From: Hermatobates lingyangjiaoensis
Taxonomy: Eukaryota; Arthropoda; Insecta; Hemiptera; Hermatobatidae
NCBI GenBank assembly: GCA_026182355.1
Contig: JAPFBL010000596.1
Location: forward strand, 105,356 to 169,355
Length of the DNA stretch: 64,000 nt
Direction of reading: 5' to 3'
In this document: one piece after another, positions 20,215-31,699 of the stretch
Layout: every line of letters begins with the position of its first letter
How positions within the stretch are numbered: position 1 is the stretch's first letter
Translations under genes and position numbers: made by a program
The notes under the pieces: model-generated
Seen by the model: the letters and a program-made list of their open reading frames with translations, nothing else
The model's database searches: none
What the model was told of the DNA's origin: nothing

Positions 20215-20905
20215 GCGTTTCGAACACTTTTTTTTATTATTAGAGGTTGACTATAGCACTGCGTCTTAAAAACTATTGTACTTCCCCCTTCTGTGCTAAA
20301 AGTACCCCAGCAGTTAGCTTCAACACCTCCAAGAAGCTCAGCACTTTTGCTGGGTCCATTGTACTTACCCCTCTTCTGTACTACAGTACCCCAGTTAGCT
20401 TCAACGCTTCCAAGAAGCTCAGCACTTTTGCTGGGTCCAGCGGTAAAAGTTTTTCTATGGTTTTGTTGAGTATCCCGAAGCACCTGCCTCTCTACAGCAA
20501 AGTTGCCTTACAAGTTATCAGCAGGTGTAACGGTGTTTCTTCCTCTTTGCAGAATCTGCACAAACCATCATTGATAATGTCCATTCAGGCTTCCTATGTT
20601 TTGGGAGAAAGTAACTTCCTTTCTTCTTCTTCGGATACTTAGGTGCACTTGTGGGAGGTTGATTCCCACTAGTTAGCGCTTCCGGAGGATGGTCTCCGGA
20701 CTTCCTTCTCCTTAGTATCATACAGAGGAAAATACCTGTTTCTCTATCGGTGGTATTTTGTCCGCTCCGGCAGAGCACCGCATACCGGAGTAAGGCTATT
20801 TACTCAAGGGGGTCACATGGTACCCTTGAGGCTCCGTTCGTAATACAGTAACTCCTGTATCATCCATCCTTCGTCACCGATCGCCTAACACCTTGTAGTT
20901 ATGCT
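20215..20905 (-). pseudogene. non-LTR retrotransposon 3' end (Cys-rich tail), broken
   Basis: On the - strand, about 20580-20310 encodes MDIINDGLCRFCKEEETPLH then LLITCKATLL, a stop, and RGRCFGILNKTIEKLLPLDP. The CxxC...H..C pattern is the zinc-knuckle-like tail of Jockey/I-type LINEs. A ~110-bp piece (about 20285-20395) is partly duplicated in place. A second copy of the element is at 27700-28830, and both share the block ending near 'gtatcatccatccttcg'. Confidence 0.7.
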
Positions 20906-21046
20906 GTTGATGTCTTTATTGTTGTATGGATTATTATCTTTTAAATGCCAATCAGATTATAACTTTTATCGATCTTTATTGTAAATCACTTGATGAATTA
21001 ATTAAATTGTTTTATTAATATTTATTGCATGTGATATTGTTTTCAG

Positions 21047-21104
21047 TCGTCTACTAAATCACCTTTAAGAAATGCCGAAGTTGAAGAAATTTTGGATGAT
21101 TCAG
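21047..21104 (+). CDS. PIAS small exon
   Basis: A 58-nt exon, acceptor TTTTCAG and donor GTAAAA, phase 0 in and phase 1 out. It encodes SSTKSPLRNAEVEEILDDSG. No domain is recognised, but the phases fit 18016 and 22873 exactly, and the acidic/serine-rich content suits the linker before the PIAS SIM. Confidence 0.82.
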
Positions 21105-21109
21105 GTAAA

Positions 21110-22200
21110 AACAGATTTCTTTTATATATATATATATATGTGTGTGTGTATGTGTATTAAAGTATCAGTTTTTGTTCTAATTTCTTATTTTGATTTGGAC
21201 GTTGCTATATATATATATATAAACTAGAATTTAAAAAAGAACACATAGAAAGGAAACCACTGAACTCACTACTATATTTCGATGTCCTCGTCTTCAGGAA
21301 AAGAAGTGAATCGCTCCAAAGGCTGATAATGACTCAGTCGTTATTCAGTTCGAAGAATCGTTTCGTCTAATTATATATATATATATTTCCAAACCCAACC
21401 GTTGCTTCGCAAGTGCCGTCGGTTCTCTAAGTTTTTTCTCGTGAGAACAGTTAAAACGAAAATTAGAGACTTTAAGTGTTTTTTTCTATTTACTGTGTAC
21501 TTATAGTAATATATACCATAATACCTATAAACGAAAAATGGTCCGGCAGGATAGATGACACATCAAATAAACTATGACACATAGAAAGAAACATAACTTA
21601 TGGCGGTCGAAATATTGAAAAGTGAATCTTTGTTATGTTTCTTTCTAAGTGTCACAGTTCATTATATATATATAAAGATTTCGCATAAACACCTGAAATA
21701 ACAATCAATGATCAAGTCACAATAAGAAAATGGGAAAACAAGACTAAGATATTTGAACCGTAACAAGCGGTCTTCGTCAGTTGGGTCTTTGACTCTGACG
21801 AAGACCTCTTGTTACGGTTGAAAGATCATAGTCTTGTTTTCCCATTTCCTTATTGTGGTTTTATCATTGATATATATATATTTATATATATATATATATC
21901 AATATTCGGGTACTTCGATAAGAGCTAGAAGCCTTCAACTTGAAAAAATAAGTCAATCTTATTTGGTCCCGCATCAACCAATCAGATATATATATATATA
22001 TATATATATATTATCAACAGGATAACTGTCCAAAAAGGACAACAAACGTTTCACAGTAAACTATAGACACAGAGTACCGAAACAAAAACACTTAAAGTCT
22101 CTTATGACGGTTGAACCGTTATCAGGAGAATTGAAATACGGACGCCAAGCATATTTGCAAACAGACTGTTGGAGACCAACAGTTTTGTTACACCCGTGCA
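21110..22200. repeat. cluster of PLE termini and (TA)n tracts
   Basis: Includes antisense arms at 21225-21330, a sense arm at 21390-21480, a GACC/GGTC-type foldback at 21515-21665, an AGATCT-type foldback at 21670-21880, and an AATT-type antisense arm at 22010-22140. (TA)n separates them at about 21125, 21210, 21370, 21870 and 21985. Confidence 0.7.
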
Positions 22201-22339
22201 CGGTTCAAGTCAAGTAGGAAAAAATAATCTAGGGATAAGTGAAGAGCTGAGAAATAAGAAGTGAAACTAAGGAAATGTAAGTAATACAAATTTAAGAAAT
22301 AATATTCAACAATATGAAGGAGAAAATAACTGAAACTAA

Positions 22340-22740
22340 AGAAAATCTGGGAGTATAAATATTAAATATTTAAATAACCAAACGGAAAGACGATCCTTAG
22401 CTGTTGCATCTACAACGTGCTTGGTCTGCCTTTCTCCTTTCTCCTGTAGACGGATTACCCGAAAATTTGAGTCTGTAAGTATGTTTCTTTTACTTTCTGT
22501 GCTACCTACGAGTATCTTCAATTTTGAACTGTTTTGTATATATATATTTATATAAGTTGGAAGCAGTCCTTCATTTACATTCGAAACATGTCGACTAACA
22601 ATATTGGAGATAAGCTTTATAGTTTTAATGAAGAGACGAGGAAGGAATTCCGGAAACTAGAGAAATTGTATAAGAAACGGATACAAGCCAAATATGGAGC
22701 GTTATTTAACAATATATATATATATATATATATTGGTTAT
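22340..22740 (+). repeat. PLE terminus and N-terminal-like fragment
   Basis: A hammerhead-like block with ACGGATTACCCGAAAATTTG is near 22448. Bases 22585-22720 encode MSTNNIGDKLYSFNEETRKE and then FRKLEKLYKKRIQAKYG before a (TA)n. This looks like a PLE N-terminal piece by position only; it is not a recognised domain. Confidence 0.45.
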
Positions 22741-22872
22741 ATTTTGCCTGTGGACAAATAATCCATGGACCCAAATTGAGAGTCCCCTGGTTTTAACCAA
22801 AGTATGCTGGTGCTGATTGAGTTTACTTTCTTAAGTATAACAGTAGTAATGGATTTTTGTTGTTGTGTTCAG

Positions 22873-23049
22873 ATATAATGAACTGTGAACCCGAGTCGAC
22901 GGTTACTTCGACTACCAACTCATCGGCTCCTGTTATCAATATAGATTTGACAGCTTCAGATTCTGAGGATGACACCCCCACCAGTAACCAGCAGCAGCCG
23001 GTGCAGACGTCTAGCGCCAGCATCAAACAGCAGGACCACATAGTCTCAG
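22873..23049 (+). CDS. PIAS exon with SUMO-interacting motif
   Basis: A 177-nt exon, acceptor TTCAG and donor GTAACC, phase 1 at both ends. It encodes DIMNCEPESTV..., then PVINIDLTASDSEDD and a Gln/Ser-rich stretch to VSG. The hydrophobic VINIDL core followed by Ser and acidic residues is the PIAS SIM (human EVIDLTIDSSSDEEE), which binds SUMO and, when phosphorylated by CK2 at the serines, binds more tightly. The stretch of TSNQQQPVQ is typical of the unstructured C-terminal half. Confidence 0.95.
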
Positions 23050-23089
23050 GTAACCAACAACAATAACACATATTAACAACCCCCTTGTA

Positions 23090-24514
23090 GTATATATATA
23101 TAATCAAACCACAATATTTACTCATATTGGGGGTATTTAAAAAATTACGTCTCCATAAAAAAAAATAAGTTTTAATATGAAAACTCAACAATGCGTTTCG
23201 AGTGTTCTTCTTCACGTTCACATCTAAAAAATATACATATCTTTGAGTTTTTTAAGAACATCGGAGTAAATTATTTGAAATTCAGTTCAATAAATCAATG
23301 TTAAAACGATTATACATAAACACGTGAAATAACAATCAATGATCAAATCACAATATGAAATGGGAAAAGGAGACCAAGATCTTTCAACCGTAATAAGCGG
23401 TCTTCGTTAGAGTCAGAAACCCTGTCAGTTGGGTTTTTGACTCTGACGAAGACCGCTTGTTACAGTTGAAAGATCTTAGTCTTGTTTTCCTATTTCATAT
23501 TGTGGTTTGATCATTGATTGTTTGTTATTTCACGTGTTTATGTGATATCTTTATATATATATATATATATATCGTTAAATAACTTGCCTACTTTAAGCCT
23601 TGTATGTTTCTTACATACCTTCTCAAGTATATGCTTAAGAAGGTATGTAAGAAACATACAAGGGTTAAAGTAGGCAAGTTATTTAACGATATATGTTTAA
23701 AAGAAGGTCTGCTCCCAAAGTATACCTCTACATAGTATATATATATATATATATATACTACAAGAAGTATATATATATATATATATATATATATACTTCA
23801 ATGTACATAAAGAAACATAGAGAAATTAAAAACACAAACTTACAGTCTCTAATTTTCGGTTGAACCTGTTTTGATCGCTGTGCTCCCTAGCCTTCCGGCC
23901 ATAACACCTAAAGATCAAATCAGGCCGACGATTTAACGTGTTGCCCTTTTTTGTCACCTCCAAGTTTTCCACCCAAACTTGGGGTGTCCGAGGTGGACCA
24001 CTCGGAGGCGGTTTCGGTTGAAATCTCTTCAGGAGAGATAAGAGAGGGAAACCAAGCGCACTGGTACAGAGACGGTTGGAGACCAACCAACCAACCAATC
24101 GGTTGTTCTCCAACCGTCTCTGTACCAGTCCATTTGGTTTCCATTTCTTATCTCTGCTGAAGACGTGTGTGTTTTTAATTTCTTTATGTTTCTTTATGTA
24201 TAATGAAATATATATATATGAACACTAATAACTTCTCGACCGTGTGACAGATATACACTAAAAAATGATTGATCGGGATGCGGTCAGTTTCTTCCACTTT
24301 TTAATTCAAACTCTCATTGCCGACGTTTCGCTTTTATTCAAAATCTTTTTCATAGGCCTACAAACAGAGGAAAAACAAGAAATTTCTTGTTTTTCCTCTA
24401 TTTGTAGGCCTATGAAAAAGATTTTGAATAAAATCGAAACGTTGGCAATGAGAGTTTGAATTAAAAAGTGGAAGAAACTGACCGCATCCCGATCAATCAT
24501 TTTTTTAGTGTATA

Positions 24515-24520
<6 letters not shown>
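23090..24520. repeat. cluster of PLE foldbacks
   Basis: In order: antisense ACGCGT-type arm (23110-23230), AGATCT-type foldback (23300-23555), an N-terminal-motif foldback (23575-23730; 23668-23728 encodes FNDICLKEGLLPKYTS just before a (TA)n), AATT-type foldback (23810-24210), and an ACGTT-type foldback (24240-24515) in which the two strands encode almost the same peptide. (TA)n tracts separate them. Confidence 0.72.
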
Positions 24521-24546
<26 letters not shown>

Positions 24547-24594
24547 AATCCATTTATACTGACGGAGTCCCTATAAATTATAGTTTTGTGTATA

Positions 24595-24774
24595 TAATAC
24601 ACTTAAAATAAACTGTGACACATAGACAGGAACATAACAAAGACTCACTTTTCAACATTTCGACCGTAATGGCTGTCGAAATATTGAAAAGTGAGTCTTT
24701 ATTTTGTTTCTGTCTATGTGTCACAGTTTATTTTAAGTGTAATCTGTCCTGCCGAACTGTTTCCGTTTATCATG

Positions 24775-24808
<34 letters not shown>

Positions 24809-25005
24809 CATGATAAATGGTTGGTTACTTGCCGTTGCGCCTACAACGTGCTTGGTCTCCCATTCTCTTTTCTCCTGAAGACGGATTACCCGAAAATTTG
24901 AGTCTGTAAGTGTGTTTCCCTACTTTGTGTGTTGCTCTTTGTTAATCTCGAACTCGTATTGTGTCCAGTTTGGATCGTATTTCGTTTTATCAGTGAATAT
25001 ATATA
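24595..25005. repeat. PLE foldback and sense terminus
   Basis: GACC/GGTC-type arms at 24600-24665 and 24670-24770, (TA)n at 24777-24805, then a sense terminus with CTGAAGACGGATTACCC and GAA, AATT, U near 24867-24900, ending in (TA)n at 25000. Confidence 0.7.
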
Positions 25006-25091
25006 TATATGTTATTTGTTTACTGATGAACTCTCGACTACATAGTTTTGAATGCTCAGATACATTGGACTAATTTTGCTTTTCTTTTCAG

Positions 25092-25300
25092 ATTCCAGCA
25101 ACTCGAGCAGTATAGGCGAAGGCTGCTCAAGCATCATTCTTCTCGACTCCCCCTCCCCGCCCCCGCCACCCGTCTCACCCCTTCCCCAAACCAATAACAA
25201 TTCAGCCCCAAACAAATACCCACAAATCATTCCTAGTTCTCGGCCTTTGGTAATGAACTTTCGAATGCCTACTGATCAAGGCAGATATCATCCATTTTAG
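25092..25300 (+). CDS. PIAS terminal coding exon
   Basis: Acceptor TTTTCAG, joins the split Asp (G + AT) and runs to TAG at 25298-25300. It encodes DSSNSSSIGEGCSSIILLDS, then PSPPPPPVSPLPQ and a tail ending DQGRYHPF. The string SIILLDSPS could be a second SIM-like motif (hydrophobic core followed by Asp/Ser), and the poly-Pro block could bind SH3/WW-type partners; both are inference. The acceptor, phase and terminal stop make this the last coding exon. Together the window holds 346 codons of the gene plus stop if one copy of the duplicated exon is used. Confidence 0.88.
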
Positions 25301-25660
25301 GTGAAAAATCTAAAATAATTCAAGACAAAGAAGCAAGAAGATGAAGAAGATCACGTGTATTTTTCCGTTCGTGTCATGTATATTTGCCCGTTTCCAAATT
25401 GTTTTTTTTTTTTATTTAGCTAAAGGTTTTTATATCTTTATTTAATGGAAATATTTTTTATTTTTTTGTGTAGTTCTACCCTTCTAATACATATTCATTG
25501 TATTGTGGTTCCTTCTGTGATCTGTATATATATCCTTATCATAATATTTTTTATATTTTATAGTTTCAGCAAAGTCTTATCTAAGCATACATTATTGAAA
25601 AGAAGCAGATTCTGCATTCACGACTTTTTTAAGTAGCTGTTCTTTCCTTCCTATATACTG
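25301..25660 (+). other. PIAS 3' UTR region, probable
   Basis: AT-rich sequence after the PIAS stop with no repeat family recognised until a PLE fragment near 25585 (antisense KKVVNAES). No clear AATAAA was found, so the mRNA end is not located. Confidence 0.5.
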
Positions 25661-25699
25661 TAGAAATAGAACAGTCTACTTATATAAAAGTTGAATAGA

Positions 25700-26050
25700 T
25701 ATCTAGCTCTGCTTTTCATATATATATATATATATATACGGTACTGTTTTCTTGACCATAAATTACTAACAAACACTTTTTTTTTCTTCTTCTCGGAATT
25801 TGGTCAGGTTAAATATATGGAATCACCTTTTTGCCAACGTTTCGTCTTTATTTTAAGACATCCTCAGGGCTATAAACTAACAAAAAAACAATAAACAATG
25901 GACATTTGTCATTTCTACTTTAGAAACATCATAAACAAATTGAAAAAACTTACTCAAGGATAGCTTCTGTTACATTACAACAACCGTTAACTATCATTAC
26001 ATGTGCTGTTCCAAGCGACATATTATTGAAACACTGTTTTTTTAGTACCA
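25700..26050 (-). repeat. PLE terminus with intact hammerhead-like core (GCC/GGC helix I)
   Basis: On the - strand: GCC (25868-25870), CUGAGGA (25861-25867), extra U, a helix II with GUCUU...AAGAC, GAA (25841-25843), ACGU (25837-25840), U (25836), GGC (25833-25835). A related sense copy is at 59815-59890. Confidence 0.72.
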
Positions 26051-26410
26051 TCATATATATATATACATATACATATATTATAATAGATATATATTATAAT
26101 ATGTGTATATGTATATATATATATATATATATATAAAATGAAAGGTCCGTGTGGACAATAAACACTTTAACAAATGGAAAAGAACACAGAAAGACACTAC
26201 AGAACTCACTTCGATATTTCGACATCCGTCGTCATCGGGAAGAAGTGCGAAGTACTCGCGTTGAGAAGCAAACTGCTACTCAGTAGCAGTAGTTGAGTAG
26301 CAGTTTGCTTCTCAACGCGAGTACTTCGCACTTCTTCCCGATGACGACGGATGTCGAAATATCGAAGTGAGTTCTGTAGTGTCTTTCTGTGTTCTTTTCT
26401 ATTTGTTAAA

Positions 26411-26459
<49 letters not shown>

Positions 26460-27190
26460 CAAACCACAATAAGAAATGGGAAAACAAGACTAAGATCTTT
26501 CAACCGTAACAAGCGGTCTTCGTCAGAGTCAAAAACCCAACTCAGTTTGTATAGGTGTAAAAACCAACAATAGGTGTATTATGGATTCGGGACTCAATTA
26601 GTTTTCTATTTTCAAAAATCAAACTCATTGCCGACATTTCGTTTTGGTTTTGAAACGCTTTTTATACTCAAAAGTAAGAATTTTTTTAAATAAAAAACTA
26701 AAATGCATTATTTAAACGAAGGTAACAACCTTAACTGGTCAAAACCTTGTCTTGACTGAGGTTTTTTCTGAAACATACTCTAGTTCAAGGCGATGGTTTA
26801 AATAATGTAAACTTCAGTTTCATTTCAAATAATTCTTACTTCTCTTAGAATGAAGGTTATGAAAAAGGTTTTAAGATAAAAAAAAAATCGAACCGTCAAC
26901 AACGTGTGTTTTGATTTTTTTGAGTTAAGAAAATTGACCAAATTCCGATTATATTGTACATAAGATATCACAATAAGCAGGTGAAGGAAAAATTAACGTC
27001 TATTCGACGGTAAGGAAATCAGGAAAATGACTTAAGGATCTTTGAAACCAAAACAAGTGGTCTTCGTCAGAGTATCAGTTTGACTCTGCTACTACTACTA
27101 CTACCTAGAATGATTCTTGACTTTGACGAAGACCATTTATTTTTGTTGAAACATGTTAGTCAGTTTCTTACTTTGGTTTCAACCACAGCT
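26050..27190. repeat. cluster of PLE foldbacks
   Basis: (TA)n at 26050-26135, ATAT/C-type foldback 26140-26415 with arms over 100 bp, long (TA)n, antisense AGATCT-type arm 26455-26540, a diverged ACGTT-type foldback 26560-26960, and a foldback at 26990-27180 with CTTTGACGAAGACC and its inverted partner. Confidence 0.7.
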
Positions 27191-27699
27191 TTCAGGCCAT
27201 GACAGTATATGTTCGTCCTAGTGGTGAAGAGGTTTAAGCTCTACGAAGCTCAAAGAGGTCTCAAGAAAATCTTATCTCTTGTATTCTATTAAAGTCACAG
27301 AAGCTTAAAGTCTGTTGAAATGTACTTTTGAAGGTTAAATATTTTTTTTTTTTAATACTATGTTTTATTGCACTGAGGTAATTTATTATTTTTTTCGTTT
27401 AAAAAAGTTCTTAAGAGATACCAATTATGTTCTAAAAAAAGAAAAAAATGGTTGGCACGTGGTAAAAGTTTGTGTCAGAAACTTGGCTGATTTTGGTACG
27501 CACTCTCAAAAAGGTTGCCCACTCCTTATCTAGTTTTTGACAGAAGGGAGACATTCCCTCAGTTCAGGGGTCTCCTTAGAGGGAGGGATTTTCTCCCCGG
27601 AGGGGGGGGGGTGCTCGGGGGATTTTTTTCTTCATCAGGGGTTGGGATGATGGTCAGAGGCATATAGTTTGTCTTGGCAGGTACACGTATTATTATTAT

Positions 27700-28830
27700 T
27701 ATTTGAGGGTGACAATACCACTGCGTTTTAAAATAAAAACTATTGTACTTCCCCTCTTCTGTACTAAAGTACCCCAGCAGTTAGCTTTAACGCCTCCAAT
27801 AAGCTCAGCACTTTTGCTGGTTCTAGAGCAGGGGTTCTCAACCTTTGCTTGTGGACGCCCTAAAAACTACTTGTGGACCCCCACTCCCCCCGGATACTTA
27901 AAAAACATAATTATACAAATTTATAAATAAATATTTGTTTTTAAGTAAATGAATATCGTTAATTATGAAATAATTTCATTACATCTACAACGCATGCCGA
28001 AATACAAAAATGTTTTTTTTTTTAAAACAATAACAAAATATTTCTTTATTAACATTTTATAAAGTACCCTGAAATAAATTGTAACAGAATCAATTTTGAA
28101 TGTACCATAAAGAGAAGTGCAATAGAAAATTTTAAAACATTGGAACATTTTAACAAACTGACGAGGATATTAGGCCTTATATTTTAATTATGCGTGAATA
28201 TTGTACGGCCAAAGCTTACTACGCTTTGATTTATTTTTGGTTTGCTGATAAATTCATTTAAACTTAACATAGAGCCCTTACCACGTGTCATGGACCTTCA
28301 GAATACTACTTTTCTCATGGACCCCCAGTAATCCTCTGTGGACCACGTTGAGAACCACTGTTCTAGAGGTAAAAGACTTTCTGTGGTTTTGTTGAGCTTC
28401 CCGAAGCACTTACCTCTGTGCAGCAAATTTACCTTACAGTCAGCCAGCAGGTGCAACCGTGTTTCTTCCTCTTGTTTTGCAGAATCTGCATAAACCATAT
28501 TTAATAATGAATTCAGGTTCCCTTCTTTTCGGGAGAAAGTAACTTACTTTCTGGGAGAAAGGTGCACTTGTAGGAGGTTGGCTCCCACTAGTTAGCGCTT
28601 TTGGACTCTCTGCGCTTCCGGATGATGGTCTCCGGACTTCCTTCTCCTTAGTATCATACAGGGGAAAATCCCTGTATCTCTATCGGTGGTATTTTGTCCG
28701 CTCCGGCAGAGCACCGCATACCGAAGTAAGGCTATTTACTCAAGGGGGTCACCTGTTTCCCTTCAGGCTCCGTTCATAATACAGTAACCCCTGTATCATC
28801 CATCCTTCGACACGGATCGCATAACACATT
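27700..28830 (-). pseudogene. LINE 3' end, second copy, interrupted by a hAT
   Basis: Matches 20215-20905 (shared blocks around 'aacgcctccaataagctcagca', 'gttgagcttcccgaagcac' and 'gcagaatctgcataaacc'). The hAT at 27829-28360 splits it. Confidence 0.7.
27829..28360. mobile_element. hAT-type element inside the LINE copy
   Basis: Ends CAGGGGTTCTCAACC and GTTGAGAACCACTG, exact 8-bp target duplication TTCTAGAG (27821-27828, 28361-28368). No transposase. Confidence 0.9.
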
Positions 28831-29290
28831 AGATTGGGGCTGAGATAATAGGAGGGGATTTTGGGGATAAGGAAGAATGTGAAACAAAGGTGGTCAGGCC
28901 CAGCCCCTGATCACCTACTCTTTCGTTTGTCCCTGCATATAGCAGGTTAACAGGGTAGCCTAGTGAATGCCGAAAGTCGGAGTTGAGTGTTAGAGGCGCT
29001 TGATCACTCCATTACTACCCCAAACCACTGCTTTAGTGCACTACTTATTACTGAAAAAAAAATAAAACTATTTTTTCAATACATTTTCTTATTGAAATAA
29101 TTACTAAAGTAATCTGGAGCAATTACTCTTTGGACATAATCCTCAATAACCTATTTTGTATTTCAGTAATCAGTGGCCCATAAGCTATATAAATTTTATT
29201 CTGATCTTTAACATTTTTTTTTGATCGAGATACTGTTTTAACTGGTTTTATTACAAAAATAATAAAGTTTTCTTTTTACCTTTATATGGT
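28831..29290. other. no gene or recognised repeat
   Basis: A moderately GC-rich stretch to about 29030, then AT-rich. No ORF or inverted repeat of note. The stretch at 27545-27620 and 'cagcccctgatc' near 28905 could be outer ends of a further hAT, but this is weak. Confidence 0.4.
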
Positions 29291-30420
29291 AGATCCGGGG
29301 TTCAATACCCACATTGGGCCTTGATTTATTTACGTGAGAGGTGAATAATTCTGAGGACGTTGTTATGGAATCTGAACGATATCAGGTACTCTTTAAAGAC
29401 TACCTACTCTAAATACATATGAATTAGGCAAACATGTTGGATTCCCTATGTAGATTCAACAAGTAATTTCCATCGCCCGTTACTAAAATCCGGTGCCGAA
29501 TAATAAATGAACCACAATTTCCGCCCCCCCCCCAAACAGCACTAAAAGGTTAAAACAATTATAAGTGTGGTGTTGGAAAACAAAACAAAATTATACAACT
29601 TTATTTTCATTTTTAACCATTTTTTTTTTAATATTCCTATTATTTGTTTCATTGATATTATTGTTTGAGATGCTGTTTTAACTGTTTTTATTAAAAAAAA
29701 GTTTTTTTTTTCACCTTTATTTGGTAGATCGGGGTTCAATACGCACTCTGGGCGTCATTTTTTTTATTCACTCGGGAGGTGAATAAATCTGAGTACGTCG
29801 TCCCTCAGAGAAGGTCGTTTAACCGACGTTCCCTTAACCTGTATGATGTCATGTAGTCGTTAAATATCTCTACTAGAAATGCGCTTGAGTTAGGCAAAAT
29901 TTAGGACTCCCAATGTAGAATCACTGATGAAACAAAAAGCCGGCAAACGGCTTACGTTATCACTCCCTAGGGATCGGTTTAAACAGTAAAAAAAAAATTA
30001 ATGAAAATAGTTCCCCAAAAAAATTGATTATGTTTGTTTCTAAATGTCTCCAGTTTAACTTCTATAGCGGACGACAGACAAACTTTGTATTTTAGATATA
30101 CAGACTGGTTATGGGCGGTAGATCCCAGAAAAGGGTTCTGTTTCTGTATATTTCCTATAAATAGGGTGTAATATACCTTGCATCGTCATCTGCAATATGT
30201 AAAAAATACTAATATTTTATTTTTAAAAAAAATAACAAATAGATTGGGGTTCAATACCCACTCTGAGCGTCGATTCTATTCACGTGGAAGGTAAATAAAT
30301 TTAAGCACGTCGTCTCTCGGAGAGAATGTTAGTTAACCCAAGCCTGTACAATTCCATCTACTAGTTAAAGATACCTACTCTAAATACCTTGAGTTAGACA
30401 AAAATTTGGTAGCAAATCAT
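29290..30420 (+). repeat. three diverged tRNA-SINE copies and a LINE-like tail
   Basis: SINE bodies start near 29290, 29725 and 30240 (each with GGGGTTCAATA-like B box and the ATTCACG..GGAGGTGAAT block). Bases 29990-30120 match 32440-32600 ('aaatgtctccagttt' to 'agacaaactttg'), an unidentified element end. Confidence 0.7.
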
Positions 30421-30479
30421 ACAGGGCTACTGTTCTTAAAGTGTTTTGTTATCTTGTAGGATTGCAATTGCAACCTAAC

Positions 30480-31190
30480 ATAACCTTCACCCAGATTATT
30501 CCATGGGTTTTTAAACATCTCTAACAAACAATTAGAGTGTTTTATTACATTCTGCAATCTGATCCGTCAAACTTACCAGTTGTCAGTGAATGTCGTATTA
30601 CAATTAGTTAAGCTTAATTAAGTATTTAATTGTTAACATAATAGATAACCTCACAGACGCTGTCCTACCTTACCTATAATATTGGCTTCGAACAGGAATA
30701 AAAACTAAAATAAAAAAACTTGGAATAGCCTAAACTCAACTATTAGTAAACATAATAAACTCGTTAACAACGAACTTATGTTTTGTTTTGATTAAACAAT
30801 TGTTCGACAATTATTCATCACACCCTGGAACGAATCAGATGTTTCATTGAGGTTCATTTTTACGTTTATGTTTAACAATTCTATTTTTCTAACATAATAT
30901 CGCTTAAATACATTGGAACATTCAAATTTTTTAATGAACCTCTAAAAAAAAAAAATTATTTTACTTAAATTTTTTTTTAAGTCAATGTAAATAAATTCAA
31001 ACTAAGCCAGCCAGATAGGGCAGGTGATTCATTATTCCAAGACAAAATTTCAGTTTTTATGCTATACTAGCATTTTTTTTCCAAAATACCATGGAATAAC
31101 ATACCAATTATAGTATTATACTAATACTATAATTGGAAATTATAGAATAGTAGAAAATATCATTATTAGTACAGTGTTAAGCAAATGGCT
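30480..31190. other. AT-rich intergenic, nothing recognised
   Basis: No supported ORF, tandem repeat or element ends, apart from a short palindrome 'ctataattggaaattatag'-like near 31110-31145. Confidence 0.5.
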
Positions 31191-31194
31191 CTGT

Positions 31195-31685
31195 ATACAC
31201 CACATTAGCTGTCTGTCCTTCAGGTTCATGGAAGAACAAACAGTTGGAACCTCTGAATCTTGAGCAAGTAAACTACAGTTGACCATGTGAGAAAAACTTG
31301 GTCTCGCTAACTTGAATTCCTGCGTTAGATAAAGTTTCTCTTTGCGACTTAGTTAACGTCAATGCTAAATAGACTCTGAAAGGACTTTGCAATCATTTCA
31401 ACGGAAACAGACAGTGGCTCGGAATCAATGGTATGTGTGGTATACACACAGACTCCCAAATACCACACCCAGTTATTATGTCCACCTCTATGGCATATCT
31501 GTGCAGAGCACAGAGTCAGAGTCGTGTCCCGTTGCACAGTTTTTGGGCACTCACGTTTTGTAACATTAAATTTGTTACTGCTACTAAATTACAGCATGAT
31601 GGTGCTCCTACTTTAAGTTTTTACTCATGAGCAGGCATTCCAGGAGAAATAAATTCAGAGTCAAGACTCTCTTTACTGACTTGTA
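31195..31685 (-). pseudogene. Helitron helicase (Pif1-like) C-terminal fossil
   Basis: On the - strand, 31650-31200 encodes, with two or more stops, SAQKLCNGTRL, EVDIITG, PHIPLIPS, FRVYLALTLTKSQRETLSNA and ETKFFSHGQL.FTCSRFRG. These match the last motifs of the Pif1-type helicase of Helitrons (KLCNGTRL, PRIPL, INKSQGQTL, FSHGQLYVACSR). No Rep nuclease domain is seen in the window. It is a dead fragment. Confidence 0.85.
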
Positions 31686-31699
31686 AGTTCTTCCCTCGT

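Noticed and set aside
24265..24602. Nearly identical ORFs on both strands
   Set aside because: The palindrome of a PLE foldback encodes the same peptide in both directions; not a gene.
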